This document shows positions 1-9,900 of a DNA stretch of 64,000 bases, one piece after another; the stretch's first letter is position 1; each line of letters begins with the position of its first letter. The DNA comes from Parahoeflea alexandrii. GTDB lineage: Bacteria; Pseudomonadota; Alphaproteobacteria; Rhizobiales; Rhizobiaceae. The notes beneath the pieces are model-generated. The model was not told where the DNA came from. It saw only the letters and a program-made list of their open reading frames with translations, and did no database searches. The stretch is from NCBI RefSeq assembly GCF_024105735.1, contig NZ_JAAAML010000003.1, positions 62,001 to 126,000 on the forward strand, read 5' to 3'. The position numbers were made by a program, and so were the translations under genes.

Positions 1-219
1 CCGGTCTTCGGCGGCCTTGGTATGTTCTTCCAGCATGCTGACAACCGTCTGCGTGGTCGCCAGATTGCCCGCCGACAAAAGCGTGATCAGGCGTTCCCCG
101 GGCTTGGACCAGGTGTACATCTTGCGGAAGGTGGAAATGTTGTCGACGCCTGCATTCGTCCGGGTGTCGGACATGAACACGAGGCCCCTGTTGAGGCGTA
201 GCCCGACACAATAAGTCAT
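1..219 (-). CDS. Anbu proteasome-like peptidase (N-terminal part, cut by window edge)
   Basis: The first 73 codons are visible; the gene continues beyond base 1. The product begins MTYCVGLRLNRGLVFMSDTR, the signature of Anbu (bacterial proteasome homologue, COG3484). Removal of the initiator Met would expose Thr as the N-terminal nucleophile. Counting that Thr as 1, Asp falls at 17 and Lys at 32, where proteasomal hydrolases carry catalytic residues. It is last of a four-gene minus-strand operon with transglutaminase, alpha-E and ATP-grasp genes, the neighbourhood known for Anbu in other proteobacteria. Natural substrate and partner are not established for the family. The identification is firm; the C-terminal part cannot be judged. 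Confidence 0.9.
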   Translation of the reverse strand, partial: MTYCVGLRLNRGLVFMSDTRTNAGVDNISTFRKMYTWSKPGERLITLLSAGNLATTQTVVSMLEEHTKAAEDR

Positions 220-231
220 GATTCGCGAATC
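220..231. promoter_or_regulatory. 12-bp palindrome with two GANTC sites at the Anbu start
   Basis: GATTCGCGAATC is a perfect palindrome lying directly against the Anbu start codon. It holds GATTC and GAATC, both matches to the GANTC target of the alphaproteobacterial CcrM methylase. No clear Shine-Dalgarno sequence is visible in this leader. It may be a regulator site, a small RNA hairpin over the ribosome site, or chance. Confidence 0.35.
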
Positions 232-255
232 AGCCCCGAAAATTAAGCAGGATTC

Positions 256-1050
256 TTATTGCTCCACTGTGATCCGGACTGCAAGCTGTTCTTCGCCGGT
301 GCCGGTGCGCACACCTGATATCGGCGCGGCATCCTTGTAGTCGAGGCCATAGGCGATGTGGACATAGCGGTCATCGGGCGAGATATCGTTTGCCGGATCG
401 AAGCCGACCCAGCCGAGGCCGTCGACATGGGCTTCCGCCCATGCGTGGCTTGCGGCCTGGTTGGGCGTATCCTCCATCATCAGGTAGCCCGACACGTATC
501 GTGCCGGGAACCCCATCACGCGGGCGGCTGCGACAAAGGCCTGGGCGTGATCCTGGCAGACCCCTTTTCCGGAGGCCAGCGCATCTTCCGCCAGCGTCTG
601 GGTCTGCGTCGCCCCCGGGACATAGGCCATGGCCTGATGCAGCTCGGTCTTGAGGCTGTGCAACTGGTCGAGCGGCTTGCCCTTCTCGATGCCGCGTGCC
701 AGCTCGCGGATCAGTTTGCCCGGTTTCGTCAGCGCTGAATCCCGTTGGTAGAGCCACAACGGCATGTAGGCCTTGTGCGGGCCCGATACGCCGATCTTGT
801 CGTAGGTCTCGACAATGCCGGAAGCCACGACCTTGATGGCTTCGGTGTCACGGCTCGCACTCACCAGTTCCACCATGTTTCCGAAATGGTCGACATAGCG
901 TGCTTCCACCGTGCCGCCTTCAACCTCTGTGTTCCAGGAATGCACTGTCTGCAGTGGGCTGTTCTGCGGGGTCAGTCTGAGGCGCTGCAGCGCATACCGG
1001 ACCGGCTGCGCATAGGCATATTCTGTCACATGGGAAATCTTGAGCTGCAT
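256..1050 (-). CDS. Transglutaminase-like cysteine peptidase (Anbu operon)
   Basis: A 264-residue protein with an N-terminal bacterial transglutaminase-like beta region (about 1-100) and a transglutaminase core with the Cys-His-Asp triad: Cys165 in GKGVCQDH, His202 in SHAWAEAH and Asp218 in GFDPAND. The start at MQLKIS is chosen because it begins 4 bp after the alpha-E stop; a longer open frame upstream runs through the alpha-E gene in another frame. No signal peptide is seen, so it is probably cytoplasmic. Known Anbu operons carry this enzyme; it may cut or form amide bonds in a peptide tag made by the ATP-grasp partner, but this is inference. Confidence 0.9.
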   Translation of the reverse strand: MQLKISHVTEYAYAQPVRYALQRLRLTPQNSPLQTVHSWNTEVEGGTVEARYVDHFGNMVELVSASRDTEAIKVVASGIVETYDKIGVSGPHKAYMPLWLYQRDSALTKPGKLIRELARGIEKGKPLDQLHSLKTELHQAMAYVPGATQTQTLAEDALASGKGVCQDHAQAFVAAARVMGFPARYVSGYLMMEDTPNQAASHAWAEAHVDGLGWVGFDPANDISPDDRYVHIAYGLDYKDAAPISGVRTGTGEEQLAVRITVEQ

Positions 1051-1054
1051 CAGG

Positions 1055-1999
1055 TCAGTCCTGGTAGAACCGGTAGGCTTCGGAGATTTCGGCAGCAACC
1101 CGGCTGTTCTGGCTGATGAAACCCTGAAGAAATTCGTGAAGACCGGTATCCATGATCGACTGGATTTCCCGCTCCCGCAGCATCCCCAATGTGGCTGCCG
1201 CGGTCTCATGGCAGCTTTCCCGTGCGCCATATTCCCGCTCGAGGTAGGAGAGGTTGGCGTTGATCTTGTCGTAGCAATAGGCAAGCGATCGCGGCATGCG
1301 GCCATTCAGGATCAGAAAATCCGCGATGTTGGACGGCTTGTAGTCGTCGTCATAGACCCATCCGTACGAGCGGTGTGCCGACACCGACCTCAGGATCGAT
1401 TCCCACTGCACATTGTCGAGCGATGAGCCGACATAGGAAACCGCAGGCAACAGCACATAGTACTTCACATCCAGAATGCGCGAGGTGTTGTCGGCGCGCT
1501 CGATGAAGGTGCCGATGCGCGAGAAATTGTAGAGCTCGTTGCGCAGCATGGTGCCGTGAAAGGCGCCGCGTATCAGTCCCGTGCGCTGCTTGATGTTGTC
1601 GATGATCCCCGGCATGTCCGCACTTGAAGGCTTGCGCGCCAGCTGTGCCTTGATGTCGAGATAGCATTCGTTGGTTGCCTCCCAGGCCTCGCGGGTGAGC
1701 GCCGTTCTCACCATCCGCCCGTTGTTCCTTGCAGCTTCGATGGCGCAAAGAATGCTCGACGGGTTGGACTTGTCGCGCAGCAGATAGTTCACGGCATCGG
1801 CGCTGGTGACTTCGGGATTGGTCTCGCAATAGGCGCTGTAGACCCCCGAACTGCGCAGCACCGATTCCCACTCCTCCTCGTGCCCATGCATGCGGGTGAG
1901 CGACATGCGCAGGCCGGCATCGATCAGTCGTGCCGTGTTCTCCGCGCGCTCGATATAGCGGAACATCCAGAACAGGCCGTTTGCGGTTCTTCCCAGCAT
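1055..1999 (-). CDS. Alpha-E domain protein (COG2307)
   Basis: A 314-residue mostly alpha-helical protein starting MLGRTANGLFWMFRYIERAE, the typical opening of the alpha-E family (DUF403). There is no catalytic motif I can assign. It starts 2 bp after the ATP-grasp stop and is followed by the transglutaminase 4 bp later, so translation of the three is probably coupled. In published gene-neighbourhood work (Iyer and colleagues on amidoligases) alpha-E proteins travel with circularly permuted ATP-grasp proteins and are proposed to act with them in peptide synthesis. The family call is strong, the role unknown. Confidence 0.9.
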   Translation of the reverse strand: MLGRTANGLFWMFRYIERAENTARLIDAGLRMSLTRMHGHEEEWESVLRSSGVYSAYCETNPEVTSADAVNYLLRDKSNPSSILCAIEAARNNGRMVRTALTREAWEATNECYLDIKAQLARKPSSADMPGIIDNIKQRTGLIRGAFHGTMLRNELYNFSRIGTFIERADNTSRILDVKYYVLLPAVSYVGSSLDNVQWESILRSVSAHRSYGWVYDDDYKPSNIADFLILNGRMPRSLAYCYDKINANLSYLEREYGARESCHETAAATLGMLREREIQSIMDTGLHEFLQGFISQNSRVAAEISEAYRFYQD

Positions 2000-2001
2000 G
2001 T

Positions 2002-3411
2002 TCAGTCCTCCAGCACCCAGGTGTCCTTGGTGCCGCCTCCCTGACTGGAATTGACCACCAGCGAACCTTCCTTCAGCGCCACCCGCGTCAGTCCGCCGGG
2101 AATGATCTGGATCTTGTTGGAAACCAGCACGAAAGGCCGCAGGTCGACATGCCGCGGCGCAAGTCCCTTCTTGACCAGGATCGGCACGGTGGACAGCGAA
2201 AGCGTCGGCTGGGCGATGTAATTGCCCGGCTTGGCCTTCAGTTTGGCAGCGAACTCCGTCCGCTCGCGCTTGCTTGCGGCCGGTCCCACCAGCATGCCGT
2301 AGCCACCCGAGCCATGGACTTCCTTGACCACCAGCTCGGCGAGATTGTCGAGCACGTATTGAAGCGTGTCGGCTTCCGAGCAGCGATAGGTCGGAACGTT
2401 CTCGAGGATCGGCTTCTGGCCGGTGTAGAACTCGACGATCTCGGGCATGTAGGAATAGATCGCCTTGTCGTCCGCGATGCCGGTGCCGGGTGCATTGGCA
2501 ATCGTGATGTTGCCCGCGCGGTAGACATCCATGATGCCGGGCACCCCGAGGGTTGAATCCGGGCGGAAAGACAGCGGATCGAGATAGTCGTCGTCGACAC
2601 GGCGGTAAAGCACGTCTATCGCCTGGTAACCCCGGGTGGTGCGCATGGCCACCTTGCCGTCGATCACCCGCAGGTCGGAGCCTTCGACCAGTTCCACGCC
2701 CATCTGGTCGGCGAGATAGGCGTGCTCATAGAATGCCGAATTGAAAATGCCGGGGGTGAGCACCGCAATCCGCGGCTTGCCCTTGCATCCGGGAGGCGCC
2801 ACCGCCGCAAGGCTCTGGCGCAGCAGTTTCGGGTAGTTTTCGACCGGGCGAACCTTGTTGAGATGAAACAGTTCGGGAAACATCTGCATCATGGTTTCGC
2901 GGTTTTCCAGCATGTAGGACACGCCCGATGGCGTCCGCGCATTGTCCTCCAGAACGTAGAACTGCCCTTCGCCGGTGCGGACGATGTCTGTGCCGATAAT
3001 GTGCGTATAGACCCCGCCCGGCGGACGCATGCCGATCATTTCAGGCAGGAATGCGTCGTTCTTCTCGATCAGCGCCCGCGGCACGCGGCCCGCCTTGATG
3101 ATTTCCTGCTTGTGGTAGATGTCGTCAAGAAAGGCGTTGAGCGCCATCACCCGCTGTTCGATGCCTTGCGCCAGCTTGCGCCATTCCGATCCGGAGATGA
3201 TCCGCGGCACAATGTCGAAGGGGATCAGCCGTTCCGAAGAGTCTTCCTTGCCGTATACGGCAAAGGTAATGCCGGTCTTTCGAAAGATGGTTTCGGCATC
3301 GCGGGACTTCTTGATGAGATCGGAAGTCTTCTGTTCCGAATGCCAGTTGAAGTATCCCTTGTAGGGTGTTCGCGGAAGGCTGTCCGCAGTCAGCATTTCA
3401 TCGAAAGGCAC
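2002..3411 (-). CDS. Circularly permuted ATP-grasp protein (COG2308)
   Basis: A 469-residue protein of the DUF404/DUF407 family, a circularly permuted ATP-grasp ligase fold related to glutathionylspermidine synthase. Visible family blocks include TPSGVSYMLENRETMM near residue 185, the YRRVDDDYLDP region near 290 and GSGGYGMLVGP near 370, expected to form the nucleotide and substrate pocket. It is the first gene of the Anbu operon, so promoter elements should lie in the 254-bp gap shared with the divergent transporter gene. It is predicted to join amino acids or peptides using ATP; the product is unknown. Confidence 0.92.
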   Translation of the reverse strand: MPFDEMLTADSLPRTPYKGYFNWHSEQKTSDLIKKSRDAETIFRKTGITFAVYGKEDSSERLIPFDIVPRIISGSEWRKLAQGIEQRVMALNAFLDDIYHKQEIIKAGRVPRALIEKNDAFLPEMIGMRPPGGVYTHIIGTDIVRTGEGQFYVLEDNARTPSGVSYMLENRETMMQMFPELFHLNKVRPVENYPKLLRQSLAAVAPPGCKGKPRIAVLTPGIFNSAFYEHAYLADQMGVELVEGSDLRVIDGKVAMRTTRGYQAIDVLYRRVDDDYLDPLSFRPDSTLGVPGIMDVYRAGNITIANAPGTGIADDKAIYSYMPEIVEFYTGQKPILENVPTYRCSEADTLQYVLDNLAELVVKEVHGSGGYGMLVGPAASKRERTEFAAKLKAKPGNYIAQPTLSLSTVPILVKKGLAPRHVDLRPFVLVSNKIQIIPGGLTRVALKEGSLVVNSSQGGGTKDTWVLED

Positions 3412-3665
3412 GTGTTTGGTGCTCCCCTTTTGAGATCATAAGATCGCATCACGGCTTAGAAAGCAAGAACCGTGCAGAATTTCTATTGTTCCGTAAGGAC
3501 TGCGTTTTTTTTGCCTTGTGTTGCAATCCTGTCTCAATCCGGTTGGGCCTACCGCGGTGTGAGGACCGTTGATCTTGCTTCTCGCAAAGGCCGGGTTTAA
3601 CGCTCCCCTGTCTCGTCAGTGCCGGTATTCTCATTATCGGTGCTCAACAGGTTTGGATCCGCTTC

Positions 3666-4553
3666 ATGACCCTCGATCGCATCGCTCCGGCCCTGTTCGT
3701 CCTGCTCTGGTCAACCGGTTGGATCGTGGCCAAATACGCGAGTCCGCACGCCGATCCGCTTACCTTCCTGAGCCTGCGTTTCACGCTTGCCGCCGTGCTG
3801 TTCGCCGTCATCGCCTTCGTAAGCCGTGCCGCCTGGCCATCGTCCCGATCCGGCTACCGCCACGCCGTTGTTTCCGGGGTGTTTCTGCATGGCATCTATC
3901 TGGGTGGAGTCTGGTGGGCGATTTCCCAGGGCGTGCCTTCCTCGGTGTCGGGCCTGATTGCGGCCCTGCAGCCGCTGTTGACGGCACTTGCCGCTCCGGT
4001 GATCGTCGGCGAACGGCTCAGCGGCGCGCAAAAGCTCGGTGTTGTGCTTGGATTTGCCGGGCTGACGGTCGCCATCCTGCCACGCCTGATGGCGCTCGAA
4101 TCCTCCATGCTGCAGATCGCCCTGTTGCCCTTGCTGGTCAATGTTTTTGCCATGGCATCGGTGACGGCGGGCACGCTCTACCAGAAGCGCTATCTGCAGG
4201 AGGGCGACCTGCGCTCCATCGCGTCGCTGCAGTATGTTGGCGGGTTTCTGGTGGTCATGCCGATGGCATTGCTGATCGAGCCTCTGCGGATCGACTGGAA
4301 TCTGGAATTCGCGCTCGCCATGGGCTGGTCCGTCCTTGGGCTTTCGCTGGTCTCGATCATGTTGCTGCTCTATCTCATCCGGCGTGGCCAGGTTTCGCGT
4401 GCGGCGTCGCTGACCTACCTGGTGCCGCCTGCCGTCGCGATCGAAAGCTGGATCCTCTTCGGTGAGGTGCTGACTGTCCCGATGATCATCGGGACACTGA
4501 TCGTCGTCATTGGCGTCTGGCTGACCAATCGCAAGACACGGGTCATCGTCTAG
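3666..4553 (+). CDS. DMT-superfamily (EamA) transporter
   Basis: A 295-residue membrane protein with about ten hydrophobic segments in two homologous five-helix EamA halves (roughly 5-140 and 150-290). The opening APALFVLLWSTGWIVAKYAS and the later SVSGLIAALQPLLTALAAP are typical of drug/metabolite exporters. The substrate cannot be predicted. It is transcribed away from the Anbu operon, and a GNAT acetyltransferase follows after 29 bp, so the two may share a transcript. The start ATG fits the alignment with related proteins, although no strong ribosome site is visible. Confidence 0.88.
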   Translation: MTLDRIAPALFVLLWSTGWIVAKYASPHADPLTFLSLRFTLAAVLFAVIAFVSRAAWPSSRSGYRHAVVSGVFLHGIYLGGVWWAISQGVPSSVSGLIAALQPLLTALAAPVIVGERLSGAQKLGVVLGFAGLTVAILPRLMALESSMLQIALLPLLVNVFAMASVTAGTLYQKRYLQEGDLRSIASLQYVGGFLVVMPMALLIEPLRIDWNLEFALAMGWSVLGLSLVSIMLLLYLIRRGQVSRAASLTYLVPPAVAIESWILFGEVLTVPMIIGTLIVVIGVWLTNRKTRVIV

Positions 4554-4582
4554 GCGGACTCGCAAGCAAATAGGAGAGTGTC

Positions 4583-5095
4583 ATGGTGCTCGAAAATCTG
4601 ACGATCCGGCCAGCGACCATCGCCGACGAAGCCATGGTTTCGGGAGTTCTTGCTGAGAGCTATGCCAGTCTCTGGCAAGACCATTACTCCCGCTCAGATC
4701 TTGATGTGCTGTTGCCGTTGATAACCCGGGCCCAGCCGCAGCTGCTGGAGTCTGGCCGGTTTTTTGTCGCCATCAGCAACAGACAATGCGCCGGTTGCGG
4801 TGGCTGGAGTCTGGCCGTTCCCGGCAGGACGGATGAAATAATTCCCGGCACCGGACATGTCCGCCATTTCGCGGTCCATCCGGATCATCTGCGCAAGGGT
4901 GTCGCCAGAGCGCTTTACAGCGTCTGCCTGGCGCAGGCCAGGAACCTCGGCCTGGTTCGCATGGAAGCCTGGTCGTCCCTGCAGGCTGTACCGTTCTATG
5001 CCGGTCTGGGCTTCCGCGAGATCGAGCCGTTGACGATCGATTTTCCCGACGGCATTGCCCTCCAGTCGGTCCGGATGATTGCCGATCCCGCGTGA
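4583..5095 (+). CDS. GNAT-family N-acetyltransferase
   Basis: A 170-residue protein with the GNAT fold: the N-terminal TIRPATIADEAMV strand-helix, then the acetyl-CoA binding segment HVRHFAVHPDHLRKGVARAL (about residues 92-112) and the C-terminal AVPFYAGLGFREI block. AGGAGAG lies just ahead of the ATG. The acceptor is unknown. The stop codon abuts the stop of the convergent methyltransferase gene with no space, so no separate terminator fits between them. Confidence 0.88.
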   Translation: MVLENLTIRPATIADEAMVSGVLAESYASLWQDHYSRSDLDVLLPLITRAQPQLLESGRFFVAISNRQCAGCGGWSLAVPGRTDEIIPGTGHVRHFAVHPDHLRKGVARALYSVCLAQARNLGLVRMEAWSSLQAVPFYAGLGFREIEPLTIDFPDGIALQSVRMIADPA

Positions 5096-6694
5096 TCAGA
5101 AATCGGTCGGCACGCCGCCTTCCAGCTTGCGCCTGGCGACAAAGGCATCAAGCTCTTCCACGATGGCTTCATCGAGTGCCGGAGCCTCGAAACCCGCGAG
5201 TGTTTCCTTCCACACCCGATTGGCATGGTCGTAGGTGGTGGGCTGGCCGGCAAGGCTCCAGCTTTCGAAATTGCGCCAGTCCGAAAGCATCGGCGAGTAA
5301 AACGCGGACTCGTAGCGCGACAAGGTGTGCGCGGTGCCAAAATAGTGACCGCCCGGGCCGACATCCGCAATCGCATCCATGGCCAGCGCTTCCGGGCTGG
5401 TGTCGAGCGGTGCCAGGAATTCGGCGACCATTTGCAGCATGTCGACATCCATCACGAATTTCTCGAAAGAGGCCGTCAGACCGCCCTCCATCCAGCCTGC
5501 GGCATGCATGATGAAGTTGCCGCCGCCCTGAACCAGTGCCCAAAGCGACATCATCGATTCGTAAGCTGACTGGGCGTCGAGCGTGTTGGCCGCGCAGGTG
5601 TTGGACGTCCGGTATGGCAGTCCATAGCGGCGGGCCAGCTGTCCCCCCGCCATGACCGCTTTCATGTATTCCGGGGTTCCGAAGGCCGGTGCCCCCGATT
5701 TCATATCGACATTCGAGGTAAAGCCTCCATAGATCACCGGCGCGCCCGGCCGGACCAGCTGGGTAAAAGCGATCCCGGCGAGAGCTTCGGCGTTCTGCTG
5801 CACCAGCGCTCCGGCTATGGTGACCGGCGCCATCGCGCCCGCCAGCGTGAACGGCGTGATCACCACGACCTGATTGCGCGATGACATCTCTATGATGCCC
5901 TGCAGCATCGGGGCGTCGTACCGCAGCGGCGAGGAGGCATTGATGATCGTGAACAGGGAAGGTTCCGCTTCGAGCTGTTCGGCTGACACACCGCGGCCGA
6001 TGCGTACGATCTCCAGTGCATCAAGATTGCGCTCTTTGCCTAGGGAATAGGCATGGAATGGCTTGTCCGTGAGCTTGACCAGATCCGACAGGCAATCGAG
6101 GTGCCGCACCGAGGCGTGCAGGTCGGTCGGTTCCACCGGGTAGCCGCCGGTCATGTGGATGACGTCGAAGGATTGCGCCAGTCTTATCAGGTTGCGGTAA
6201 TCTTCCTGTGTTCCGGTCCTGCGGCCATTGTCCTTGTCGGAGCAATAGGGAGCCGATGCAACCTGAGCGAAGGCGAGATTGCGTCCGCCGATGTTGACAT
6301 TCCGCTCGGGATTGCGCGCATGCAGGGTGAACGGGCCGGGGGCCTGCCTCACCAGGTCCAGCACCAGCCCGCGATCGAGCCGCACCCGCTCGGTGCCTGC
6401 AACGACATCAGCGCCCGCTGCGGCAAGCCGGTCCCGCGCCTCCTTGAGCATGAAATCCATCCCGATTTGCTCAAGCACGGCAAGCGATGCCTCGTGGATG
6501 GCTTCCAGTCCCTCCTCGGACAGAAGAAGCGATGGCTCCTGTGTATTGAGTATCGAGCGATAGCGCAGAGTGGCCGGGCCTTTCCTGCCCTTGCCCCGGT
6601 CTCCGCCGCGTCCCCCGCCTGCGCGCCTGCGCCTTTCCGGTGCTCCGGCGGTGTTTTCGATCGCCGTAGCGACAATGTCCTCAAGCTTGCTCAT
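5096..6694 (-). CDS. MttB-family (trimethylamine methyltransferase-like) protein, non-pyrrolysine
   Basis: A 532-residue member of the MttB superfamily (COG5598), which transfers methyl groups from quaternary or tertiary amines to a corrinoid protein. The reading frame is open throughout, so this is the non-pyrrolysine branch; a characterised member of that branch is a glycine betaine methyltransferase. Segments such as SSPLRYDAPML and YRTSNTCAANTLDAQSAYES are typical. An Arg/Gly-rich stretch at about residues 20-42 precedes the barrel. No corrinoid-binding partner or methyltransferase activation gene is adjacent, so the substrate is open. The gene is monocistronic and converges on the GNAT gene. 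Confidence 0.88.
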   Translation of the reverse strand: MSKLEDIVATAIENTAGAPERRRRAGGGRGGDRGKGRKGPATLRYRSILNTQEPSLLLSEEGLEAIHEASLAVLEQIGMDFMLKEARDRLAAAGADVVAGTERVRLDRGLVLDLVRQAPGPFTLHARNPERNVNIGGRNLAFAQVASAPYCSDKDNGRRTGTQEDYRNLIRLAQSFDVIHMTGGYPVEPTDLHASVRHLDCLSDLVKLTDKPFHAYSLGKERNLDALEIVRIGRGVSAEQLEAEPSLFTIINASSPLRYDAPMLQGIIEMSSRNQVVVITPFTLAGAMAPVTIAGALVQQNAEALAGIAFTQLVRPGAPVIYGGFTSNVDMKSGAPAFGTPEYMKAVMAGGQLARRYGLPYRTSNTCAANTLDAQSAYESMMSLWALVQGGGNFIMHAAGWMEGGLTASFEKFVMDVDMLQMVAEFLAPLDTSPEALAMDAIADVGPGGHYFGTAHTLSRYESAFYSPMLSDWRNFESWSLAGQPTTYDHANRVWKETLAGFEAPALDEAIVEELDAFVARRKLEGGVPTDF

Positions 6695-6972
6695 GGGAGT
6701 GCGCCTTGTGCGGTTTCATCCGACGCTCTGCCTGGCAGCGATGGATCGGCCGCAGGCTGGTCGGCAAAGACGCTATGCCGGACTTTGCCTTTCGGCAAGC
6801 GGCTTTGAGGTCGTTAAGTGGCTGCGTCCTGGCAGCAACCCCGGCGCGAAATACAGCTTCGCGAAAGCCGCCGGGTCTAAAGCGTAATTGATGGTTAACG
6901 CTTTATTCAAAGCCAGTGTGCAGACTGGGCATGCAGAATCGGGCGATTGCTTGCATCTATGGGGACTGCCGG

Positions 6973-9900
6973 GTGGATGAAGTGGAAAGTAACGAGGGCG
7001 ACGACTCGCTCGCCAAAGCCTGTGCACAGGTCTCCCGCGATTCCAATCCGGCTTTCGTCAAGGATTCGGAGCTCCGCTATCTTGCGGTCAACACAGCCTA
7101 TGCCGAATTGTGGGACTGCCAGCCCGCGGCCCTGATTGGCCAGCAAAGCCATCAGCATTTTGAATCCGCCGAACAGAACGACCGCGACGAGAAGGAGCGC
7201 CGTACCCTCGTGTTCGGCAAGGATCAGGTGGCCCTGTTCACCCATCCTCTCAAGGGTGGGCGCTACCGGATCCGAATCCAGCGCGAGCGGCGCGCCTCGG
7301 GCAAGACGTTTATCGTCGGGCATTTCGAGCCGATCGCGGGCGTGCGCTTTGAAACCGTTGAGGCGGAAAGAACCACGCCCTCAGCTTTGCATGGGTCGGC
7401 TCCGGGGCAGCCAGTATACGGCAATGGTGCGGAGGCTGCGTCCCCCAAGGACATGACGGTACCGGATCTGCGGATCTCTGTCAGCGACGAGAACGCCGAC
7501 CAATCGCTTCTCGACCGCTTCAACGAGATATTCGACTGCATGGATGTTGGTATCGTGCTTTACGATCCCAATGACGTGCTGATCTACGTCAATCCGGCAA
7601 TGGATGCCATGACATCGCCGGACTACACGCTCGATGTCGGAAAATCGCTTCGCGAGGTCCTCGAAGTCACCTGCAGTTTCAGCGAGGCCGAAGAGCCCGA
7701 AGCCCGCAAGGACTGGATCGAAAACCGCATTGCGGTGCATCGCGACTATGGAAAGGCAACGGTCGAGCGGCTCAAGAATGGCCGCTGGATCAGGATCATC
7801 AACCGTGGCCTCAAGGATGGCTACACCTTGGGTTTGCGCGTCGATGTGACCGCATTGAAGGAACGCGAGGCCGCGCTGGAAACCAAGGTGGCGGAAAACC
7901 AGTTGTTCCGCGCAATCCTCGACGAGATGCCGATTTCGAGCTTCGTCAAGGACGAGGATTACCGTTACATCTATGTCAATCGCGCCCACGGCGAACTGAC
8001 CGGCCTGTCCGGAAAGGATATGCTCGGCAAGGATGACTTCCAGGTCTTTGGCGAACAGGGCGGCCCGCTGCGGGAAGCAGATACGGAAGCGATGAACGGT
8101 CTCGGCCTGATGGAACGGGAAATCGAGCTGGACAGCGCAAGAGGCGAAACCCTCAAGCTGATCGATCGGAAGGTTGGCTTTACCGGCCCGGCCGGACGGC
8201 GCTACCTGCTCGGCACGACCATCAACGTTAGCGACATGAAACGCCGCGAGCGCGAGGTGTATGAGGCCCAGCGCCGTGCCGAACTCCACAAGGCCGACCT
8301 CGAAAGCGTGATCGAGGCCATGTACATGGGCATGGTCGTCGTTGACCGCGACACCAATGTCGAACTGATCAACGGAGCGTTCTTCCGCATCTGGAAAATC
8401 GCGTCCCGTGACGACTACATCGGCGCCCCCTTCCGTGCGCTCATCGATGTCAATCGCGAGAACGGCATCTATCAGGTCGCGGAGGAAGACTTCGAAGATT
8501 ACGTCGAGGCGCGTCTGCAGGAAATCCGGGCGGGCTACGTCGAGCCGCGGGAATTCTCCCGCGCCGATGGGCGCACCATGATCTACTCTGTCCGCTCGCT
8601 CTCCGAAGGCAAGCGGATGATATCCTATTTCGATGTCTCCGAACTCAAGCAGCGTGAACAGGAACTCGATCTCGCCAGAGCCGAGATCGAGCGCGCCAGC
8701 GAGCTTCTGCGCGGAGCGGCCGGAGCCATGGCACAGGGCTTGATGGTGACCCAGAATGCGGTCATCCAGTTCGCAAACGATGCCTTCTACGAAATGCTCG
8801 AGGTGCCGCGTGAGGTTGCCGCGGTCGGCAAGGACCTCAATAACTTCTTCGATTTCTGTCAGCAGCGCGGTGATTACGGCAGCGATGAAAAGGCCGAGGC
8901 CACCCGGACAAGTGTCAATGATTACCACAGGAAAATGGTGCCGCACACAATCGAGCGGCAGACCAGATCCGGTCGCTGGCTCCGGATAGACGGCAAGCCG
9001 ACTGACAGTGCATCGATGATCATCACCTACACCGATGTCACCGACGCGAAACATCGCGAGGAAGAGCTGCAGCATCTGGTGGTCAAGGCAGAAATGGCCG
9101 ATCGTGCGAAATCGGAGTTTCTGGCCAATATGAGCCACGAGATCCGCACCCCGATGAACGGTGTTCTGGGCATGGCCGAATTGCTCGCCCGGACCGAACT
9201 GGACACCCGCCAGCGCACCTTTACCGACATCATCGTCAAATCCGGCAATGCGCTGCTGACCATCATCAACGACATTCTCGATTTTTCAAAGATCGATGCT
9301 GGCCAGCTCGTTCTTGATCAGGCCCCGTTCGATCTCTCTGAGACCGTCGAGGACGTGGCGTCGCTGATTTCAAGCCGTGCGGTCGACAAGGACATCGAAC
9401 TGATCGTCCGCATCGATCCTTCCCTGCCGTCGCGGGTGGTGGGCGATGTGGGCCGCCTCCGGCAGATCATCACCAATCTGGCCGGCAACGCCATCAAGTT
9501 TACCGAATCCGGGCATGTTCTTATCGAAGTCACTGGTGCGGTCAGCAGCTCGGACATGCTCGATCTCGCAATTCATGTGCACGACACCGGAATGGGCATT
9601 CCGGCAGACAAGCTGGAAGCGGTCTTCGAGAAATTCTCGCAGGTCGATACATCCTCGACCCGCCGGCACGAGGGGACCGGCCTCGGGCTGGCCATCACTT
9701 CCCGGCTGGTCGATCTGATGGAAGGCCGGATCCACGCTGAAAGCGAGGTCGGCAAGGGCTCGGTGTTCACGATCGAAGTGAGCCTGCCGGTCGATCACAG
9801 CACGGTCGAGCGCGTCCGCATTGCGCCGATCGATGTCTCCGGAGCGAGGGTCCTGGCGATCGACGACAACCCCGTCAACCGGTCCATCCTGATTGAGCAG

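Noticed and set aside
5096-6694. Pyrrolysine-containing trimethylamine methyltransferase
   Set aside because: The frame has no internal amber codon and no pyl genes are present, so it belongs to the non-pyrrolysine branch.
7381-9138. 585-codon open frame antisense to the hybrid kinase
   Set aside because: It is the complement of a high-GC gene with clear PAS and kinase domains; the translation has no recognisable domain and looks like a shadow frame.
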